Of a stretch of 64,000 bases of DNA, positions 38,301-47,300 are shown piece after piece. This stretch comes from Owenia fusiformis (taxonomy: Eukaryota > Annelida > Polychaeta > Sabellida > Oweniidae). The translations under genes and the position numbers were made by a program. How positions within the stretch are numbered: the first letter of the stretch is position 1; the number at the start of each line of letters is the position of its first letter. The stretch is taken from positions 53,459,885 through 53,523,884 of the forward strand of contig CAIIXF020000001.1 of assembly GCA_903813345.2 (NCBI GenBank). Direction: 5' to 3'. Below the pieces are notes generated by a model. The model was not told the DNA's origin and did no database searches. It was given only the letters and a program-made list of their open reading frames with translations.

Positions 38301-41300
38301 ATACTTGTCCTTAGGTTTATATTAATCTGCATTTAGGGGGATTATAATATATTGTTTATATTGATACATAAATCCTGTCCTGAAAGCCCCCCCCCCCACC
38401 CCTCAAAAATGGAACAAAACCTCTTGATTTGTTCATTTATTTTTAGAAATTACATGCAACCTGTAATTTCAACCCAGTATTCAACCCCAAGATAACATTT
38501 TCACCTAAAGACCTCCTAAAGTACATTTATAGTGTAATGATTCTTAAAAAAGCTCCAGGGAATACATTGTTATCGTGGAGGGGGGGCTGATTGGGGTCTC
38601 AATACATTCTTGAGGCTATGGTTACAAAAATGCAATATGATGCAATACCACAACAAAGCAATAGTTCAATAACAACAATTGACCAATATTTAATATTTGG
38701 CTTAAGTAGATGATGCTGTAGATGATATGATAAATATAATATAGATGTTTCATACGTAAATTGTTATTAAACTTCATATACTGTTATACCGTATCATCTG
38801 CCCTCTTGGGGTCAGTAGCTTTTTGCATATTGTAAAGAAAGTTATGAAGTATAGTTTAATTGAACTAGTTTTCATATTGTTCATATACAATAGTGTTAAT
38901 ATTATAGTATATTATATATATTATATACTGGTTTTAATATTGTTCATATACTTGTATGTTTCAAATGTTTTCAGCTTTGTTATTTAGCGAGAAATTAGAC
39001 AATCACCCTCGTCATGTAGGTTGTATCGACCCTCATTGTGATTTACATGATGTTGCTAAAGGTAGGAGGGTAACCATAAATATTGTACATGCATGCCTGA
39101 TACAGTCAAGCACACAGCCATAGAAGAACATGCTACTGATGAGAGGAATGATATTTTTGGAACAGTATATGTATAATCTTGGCCTGTGTTCTTGACTGTA
39201 AAGTACAGCTTAAGTGCAGCTAAAGTATACACATCAATATTTAGTAACATTAACTATTTGGCATTTTCAAAACATGGTTTTAAGACCATTTTGGTGTGAT
39301 TTATGGCTAGCCTGGAACTTTAAAGTCAGCTGTTGAGATTTTGTACTATAGGGTGTTCAAAAAAGATGGAACAGCATGATAGTTCTTACTTATAGGACAC
39401 CCTGTATTATGGTTTGATGAGTATACTTCACTGTTGTGTGGAACACATCTGAAGTTGTATGTACCCCATGTGACACTCTATATTAAGTTGTGATATTGAA
39501 TCCAAAAAGGTTACCGTAGATGAAATGTTTTTATTGAATCTATTGAACTATTCAAATTTAGTAAGCCACCTAGTGGTGAAACTGTAGTTCTTGTAAGTGG
39601 GTAATTTTCCTGGTGTGTTTAAACTCTCTCTATTAATGCAACAAACTTGTTTAGAGTTCCATAATTCTCCAAGCCAGCATAATCTATAATGTATTAAATA
39701 AATAATTCAAGTTATTTTATACACAAATTGAATTCAGTCTTATCCGTGCCTGGAAATATGAAATGGGGGCATACATACTGCATATTGTTAACAACTGACT
39801 CATGCCTCACTCATGGCAGTGATAATTCAATAAACAAATCAAAATAGGGGCAATGTACTTGTATTATTAAAGTGTTGCCAGTATGTGTTGTTGACATTGA
39901 TTCACAATAATTCAATAGCTGATGTATCAGGGGACTTATTTGATAAATCTCACAGATTTCCAAGAGAAGAGCTCCTTTGATAATTACTAAAGGAATCATT
40001 CACTTTATCCCACTTGGTGCAGATTCAGTGTACATGTTATCTACGGACCATCAATGCTTTTAAAGAAAGCCAAAGAGGAGTTCCTCATTTGAAGTAATCA
40101 GGTGTTATAATGGATTGGTACAAGTTCAGATGTGTTCATGTTGTGTGTGTGTTTGTGTTGACTAACATTATTGTAGCTAGCACTGGTACTCTCTTCTTAC
40201 AGCTCTACTCTTCACAGACCGCTTACGTAGCCATCCTAGAGAGATAGGTTGCGTAGACCCCTCTTGCGATGTGCTAACTGTGGCTAAAGGTATGACTAAC
40301 ATAGCATTATTGCATGCGTCTAACAAAAATAACACTAATGCAAAAAGAGATAATGTGTACGATAAAGACCCCGAGGAGCTTTATCTATTTTTAGACTCTA
40401 TTGAGATTTTATTAGATTTATTTTATAAATCAAAATTCATTAAACTTGATCGAAGCAAATAAAAGAAGATTTTGAACTGCTTCTGTGATTCAAATTTGAT
40501 TTGGACAATAATTGATTGCGCTGATAACATGGCTTTTATCTCTCATATCAAGGAGAATGGTGTAAAATTGGTATTTCAATTTGAAAATAAGAATATAAGT
40601 TGCCAATCTTTAAGAAAAAGTAGGGAGATTGGCTACTAATCCATGACAATAATTCAATTGAAATTACTTCCAGAAATTGTAACAAAACGAAAGTTTCACA
40701 ACATGAGATAGAAATGACTGACAAAATTTCCAAAAATCAAAATAAAGAATCGTGAATTTCTCATAAAATCATGGTTCTAATGACAGCCAGTTTGATTTCA
40801 TAGGGTTTATGACCTAGGTGTTTTATAGAGTACCCTGGACTTTGGCCTGAGCTATGTTTAGTTTGTTTTGGTTGCATATCTTACCTGATTTATTTGCTTT
40901 GTTTTGTAGTTCTGTATACTGCATGTACAGTACACTGTAAATCAGTTGATTTAAAATCAATACGTTTCATTTCATACTTTTGCCAAAGTTTTGCTTGAGA
41001 TGTATTCAATTATTTTGTTATTTAGTAAGTATACATTGTACAAGCATAAAATTACAAGAGTTTTTAATTATCCCACCGGACAAAGTTCGATAGGGATATA
41101 GGAAAGCCGTCTTTCCCTCTGTCTGTCCGTTTGTCTGTCTGTCCCGGCGATAACTCAAATACCAGTTGACGGATTTGGTTCAAATTTTATAGACTTATGC
41201 CTTATAGATGTAGGACCTCTGCTCAAGAAGGAATTTTCATGATGGCCACTCAATTCAAAATGGCCTCCATTTTTCATAAGAAATTTAATCTTTGATATCT

Positions 41301-44300
41301 CAAATACTAGTTGACAGATTTGGTTCAAATTTTATATGCTAATGTCTAAAGACAAAGGAGCTTTGCCTAAGAAGACATTTTCAAGATGGCAGCTGAATTT
41401 CAAAATGGCCACCTCTCTTCATAACAGAACATTATCTTTGATAATTCAAAAAACAAGTTATATGCTGAAGCCTAGAGACATGTGAGCTCCACTCAAGAAG
41501 TCACTTTCAAGATGGCTACTAAATTTCAAAATGGCCCCCATTTTTTGTCAAAAAAAGTTAATCTTTGATAACTCAAATACTGGTGGACAGATTTGGTTCA
41601 GACACTATATGCTGATGCCTAGGGACAAAGGTGCTATGTTTGAGAAGATTTTTTTAAGGCGACAGCTGAATTTCAAAATGGCTGCCATTTTTCGTTAAAA
41701 TTGTAATCTTTGATAACTCAAATAATGATAACTCATATACCAGTTGATGGAATTGGTTCAGAATTTATATGCTGAAACCCAGGACAAGGGAGCTGAAATT
41801 TTCAAGATGGCCACTATGTATCAAAACATTTTTGGTTCAATGGGATTTGCTATTCTGTGGAGTTGTTGTTTTCTAGTTGTCATTGAACTAGGCTGATGTA
41901 TTTTTTATCTTGTTATTATTATTTGACCTCAAATGGCAATATGAATTTTATATCTGACATGTGTTATATTCTCATTGACCAAACCACCTCTAACAAAGGG
42001 GTCACTTGGGTTAACGATTTGTTGGTTAGTTGTTTTTGTCAGCAGTATTTCATGGATATCATTGGTCTAGTTTATCTCCCATTGCAACATTGGTTTTTAA
42101 GTTGATAAATTACCTAATCTTTTTTTGTCATTTCAAAGTTCAACATGTTAAAAGTCTGAAGTTCCAATTGAGTTTTTCAAGTTGGCATATATTGAATATA
42201 CAATAATATAATATACTTGTATGTTGACATATTGAGTAATGTCATTTAACTTCTGCACTTGTGTATACCTGTACCACCTGTACTTAACAAATGCAATGTG
42301 AAGGGTGTGCCTGATTGTGCCAGTTGGCTAGACCAATGACATTCACCAAATACTCAAATATTCACTTTGATTCTTAAAGGGAATGCGAAGTTTCATGTTC
42401 TAATTTACTCGCTGGCTACTTATAACCATCATCTATCACTTCAGCTCACTCATGGGACATATCGTGTTTGAACTAACATATAATTCAAGTTCAAAGTACC
42501 CATATCTGGATCGCTGCGGATGCCGCCATTGTTATGTATCAATGACGTCATTGATGCCTTAAAATTGATGCCTGGGAAATGTCGCGTCATACTCGGATCG
42601 CAGAAATAGAACACATTTCACTGATATTTTATAACTATTCTGTCCGCTTAACATTGTTGCCGCATGTTCATGTCCATATCATAGCATATATTTGGAAAGG
42701 TTGTTTCAATATATTCTTCATAGAAATTGAATTGTTGCAATGTATTTTTTCAAATGTTTGTATTTATTTTCTCCAATCAGTGTGATATAGTAAAGGCTAG
42801 GTAGAAAAATCACTAAACTTATGAGATATCGGCTGCGCGATTCGGAAGTCATCACATTATATTCCACTTGAAAAATATCCACTAGAATTATTTTATATAA
42901 TGATAACACTGGGTCAAAAAGGATAAATCTGTTCAAATACTGTAAATGTTTTCTTGTATATTTAACCAATAAATGAGGTAAATGCATTAAAATATACAAA
43001 ATGGCATTTATACATAAATGCATTACTGTGCATCAATGGGGATTTATTTAACTAAGATTAATTTGGCTAATGTGTTGGCGTATTTGTGGTGAAAATGAGT
43101 AAGTTATATCATCGGCTGAAAGCATCCAACAAATAGTTGCATTTACCACATTTATGTAGAATACACGACATACCATTTAAAATATCAAAATCTATGCTAA
43201 TGTTCATTAATGCGCTGATGAGCATTTACGGCACATCATTATCAACCTTAAGGTATACGTCGGCAATTAGGCATACTGCCGCAATTGCTTTCTTACCTAA
43301 TCATAATTGGTAGATTTCTTCAATCTGTAGTATTCTATTCAAATATGTATAGGTGCATGAATAGGTGCATTTGGAGAATGAAAGAAATAAAACAAAAAGT
43401 AGTAATCCAATGAAACAGTAACTCCCTATAAAGTGTTTAGCCATTTAAATTCTGATGAAAAACGCAAACAAAAAAACGAAAAATCGATGTCGTCTAAATG
43501 ATACGTATGTAAATGTCAATCTCCTAAATATTAAGATTGGCATGCACAATAGCTTTACAAGGACATGCCACTGTCATATTTTCAAAAAATAATACGTAAT
43601 GTTTAATTTTTCTCAGTTGTTAAACGACCAATTTCAATCATCATATCACCGTAGCGACATTCGATATGACAAAAAAAGCTTTTCAAAATTCAATGGTATT
43701 TGGGTATTTCACCTTGGATCATGACAAGAGAAGGCTCATAACATTCAGTGATGCGGGGAGACGATGGGGTCGATTGTAGTATGATATTTCATTTCAACGA
43801 CGATAAGGCAATTGCCGTATTGATAGTACGCTAATAGTTTAATATTTATTTTATTATATATTTATTTTTTGTTAAAAACAATTCCTGATTTCGAGCTCGA
43901 ATTTAATTATATAACATCCGTGGTAAGTACAGTTCTACAGTATTTTCGAAATAATGATTTTCAATTTAATGGCATCACCCTTGGTATACGCAGCTAACGA
44001 AAATTGACCGGTACGGGTCAAAAAGCTGGACCGGTACGGGTTAACGGTTTTATTTGAATTTAAAACGGCCATAACTTGCTCAATATTGACTTCCTCGTGT
44101 CCAATTTGAAATATATGATGCCTCCCGATGCTTTTAAGTACCCCAATTTTTTACAGATTTTTAAACGGACCAAAACTCTCTAAATGCGCATTTATGCTCT
44201 TTTCTCTCGAGAACGACTGTCTCATTTTCACGATAACTTTTATTTAGTACTTCTAACATATAAGATCTATTTTTCCCCATCAAGGTATGATGTAAATGAC

Positions 44301-47300
44301 ATGCTATTTACATCTTGTGAGTTTCAATGACGCGCGTTTGATTTATTAAAAAAAAGCCAAACTTTGTGACAAAGAATTTCCTCCTGCTTGCAGCGAGAAG
44401 ACGGACTGGTTCGGGGCAATAACACACATGTATAAAGATTCCTAAATTATGTTCATGCTATTGCCCCGAACCGGTCCGTCTTCTCGCTGCAAGCAGGATG
44501 AAATTCTTTGTCACAAAGTTTGGCATTTTTTATAAAATCAAACGCGCGTCATTGAAACTCACTGCGTATACCAAGGGTGGGCATACAACCTTTTGTTTTT
44601 CTATATCGGAAAATAAGTGGAACTTTAAAAGCTTCAGTCACATTTGTTCAATGCGACCACACGTCGATCGTATTTCCCTGAAATCAGTAAATTACTGCGG
44701 GGTCACCTTGCTGTCTACGTACACGACATATCCAGTTTTTACAAGGCGTAGAGTCGGAATTAAAACTTTTTCTTTCCTGTGGTCACCATAGATATCAACA
44801 AGCAGCAGCCAAACCGTAGGTCTCACGACGGCCGTACGTCGGGTTCACGGTCGACTTGCGGCTGTGCTTGGATTTCATAGGTTACAATTGACCTTTCCGA
44901 ACCATAGAGACCCTTGTGGATGCCTTTAAGAAAAACTACGCACGTCGTAGGGCCGCCCTACGCTGATCGTGCGTCATCATTTATCAGCCGTACGGGAATC
45001 TTAGTTTTTCCTCATAATCAAGATACGCCGTACGGCTATCTTAGCAATTGTGACTGCTAAATTATCTGACTGCAGAAATTTTTAGGCAACCGTAGAAATC
45101 CTACTTACCACAGAAATGATAGACTGTACGGTCCCCGTAAAAATGTGACGTGAGGCTAATACGAATCCATGATAGTAATTGAATACAGTTTAAAAATATT
45201 AATTTCTTTGAATACCTGTGTTAAAGATAAACATAAATGCAATGAATATTAAAGTACGAACACGTATTTTTGTAATGAGACTAGCAAATGAAACCATTGC
45301 ATTCTTGGAAATTCAAGATGGGTTGGTTAATTTTATTATGTTTTATTCAAATAGTTTGCATTCGCCCGATAGAATTAGCATTCTCTGTTCGCATTTAGCG
45401 CTAGACCTAATAAAAGTTAAAAAGTCACGAATCCCAGATTGTTTCAAGTGTAAATAAAGAATAAATCTAACCTGCATTCCAGACATTCCATGTCTAGATA
45501 GGTAAAAAGCAATTCCGAAAATGCCGGCGTTAATATTCTATTGAAATCGTTCTTTATTATGGGTGGTATATACGTATTCTTTTAGTTCCTTTGAAATGAT
45601 TTCTTTGGTTTTGGAATGGCAATAACTCGGCATTCATTTTTTGATTCAAATATGGCGCCACAAAACTTTTGAAATGCCAAGGCATCAGTCTGGCATCAAT
45701 GACGTCATAACAATGTCGTAAAGAACCCCTTTACGGTTGAAATGGCAGCTCCGTGGTCCAGTTCATATGCAAAACCCGGGGCCCAATAACAATTAAAAGG
45801 ATAATGATAGAACAATAAAACTAAGTTGGATTGAAAGATATATCTTTATTCTAACTTATTATCAAGTTTAAGTGACAAAACTTCGCATTCCCTTTAAAGG
45901 TGTCTTTCCACACCGATTGCCCGAGTACCATGTACATGATTATTGAATCAATATAATGTGATACCCCCCATGCAGGAAAGGGTGGGGATTTTGACAAAAT
46001 GAATATTAGGCATACAAATTCCCTACCCTAGGAGCAACCTAGTCAAATATAATCAAAATTTCTTTTACTTGGAATATGCATTTCAAAAATCCCTGCTCCC
46101 AGAACAAAACACTGTGTCAAAATTCTACCCCCCCCCTCCCCCCAGAATAATAAAACATGCCAAATTCCTGACCATCCCTGCATTTGGAGTATCTTTCAAA
46201 ATCTTATATAAAACACTTCAGTCTTTAACTTATTGTATAAATGATCTTATCATATATATCGTGATTGCAGATGCATATGACAATGCACGTTTCCTGTGTG
46301 ACCGCTACTATCTGAACTCTCCTGAGGTGCAGTATCAGTGCATCAATGGCAGTGGTAAGCAGATGTCCACAAGTGACACCTATAATTACATTTACAACCC
46401 AAGAATTCTTTCCTCAGTAAAACATTGCTCAGATGACATTGTGTAATGCAGTAGTTTATACCTGTGAATCTAAATATTGCATGATTTTTCCTTAGTAGTT
46501 CTAATAAATATTGTGTATATGTATTAAAATCATTCTTCATTTAGTTTAGGTAGAATCAACAAAAACCTCTTTACAGTACATTTTTAAGTGAAATAACTCG
46601 GGAGATCAAATGATTAATATAAATGTATTGCTGTATATGTTTCATTACTTGAACTACATGTACTAATTAAATATATGTCTTTCTTTCAGAACACTCGGTG
46701 CCAATTGAGATAGTCTATGTGCCATCCCATCTTTACCATATAATGTTTGAGCTCATCAAGGTAACTTAATCTACTAGTCTTGCATTAAGAACATGTATCT
46801 GGTGAACACCCTTATCTATTTCCTGGTCTTCATATACTTGGGAGAATATGGAGGGAAAGGGGTTTGTTGTAAAACTATGAATCTGTCATTTGAAAAGGTT
46901 TATGACCTGAGTGTTTATGTCAGTATATTGACCTACTATACATTTAAATGTCTAAAATAAGACACTAAATAAGCTGTGATTGGCCATTTTACTCAGGGCT
47001 TGAATCAATATTCATCAAAACAAAACTCACTTTTTTGAAAAACTCACGAAACAAAATTGGCGTTTACCCTATCCCAAAAGTAACACAATTACATTTTTGT
47101 CTGATAGAAGTTGATATTTTGATTCAACCATTTAGCCTATCCTAATGTATGGTTATTATACTTTTAGAATGCGATGCGTGCCGTTGTGGAGTATCATGGA
47201 CCTGATAATGATCTACCCCCTATTCACATCACAATATGCAAGGGAAAGGAAGATCTCACTATAAAGGTATGTTCAAAGTATAATGGTATGTTAAATTCAA

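Noticed and set aside
41117-41143. CTGT microsatellite as a CRISPR-like or regulatory array
   Set aside because: Simple microsatellite at the start of a tandem repeat array in a eukaryotic intron.
46069-46446. 125-codon + frame
   Set aside because: Only 46271-46354 is coding (PDK exon 6); the rest is read-through of the flanking introns.
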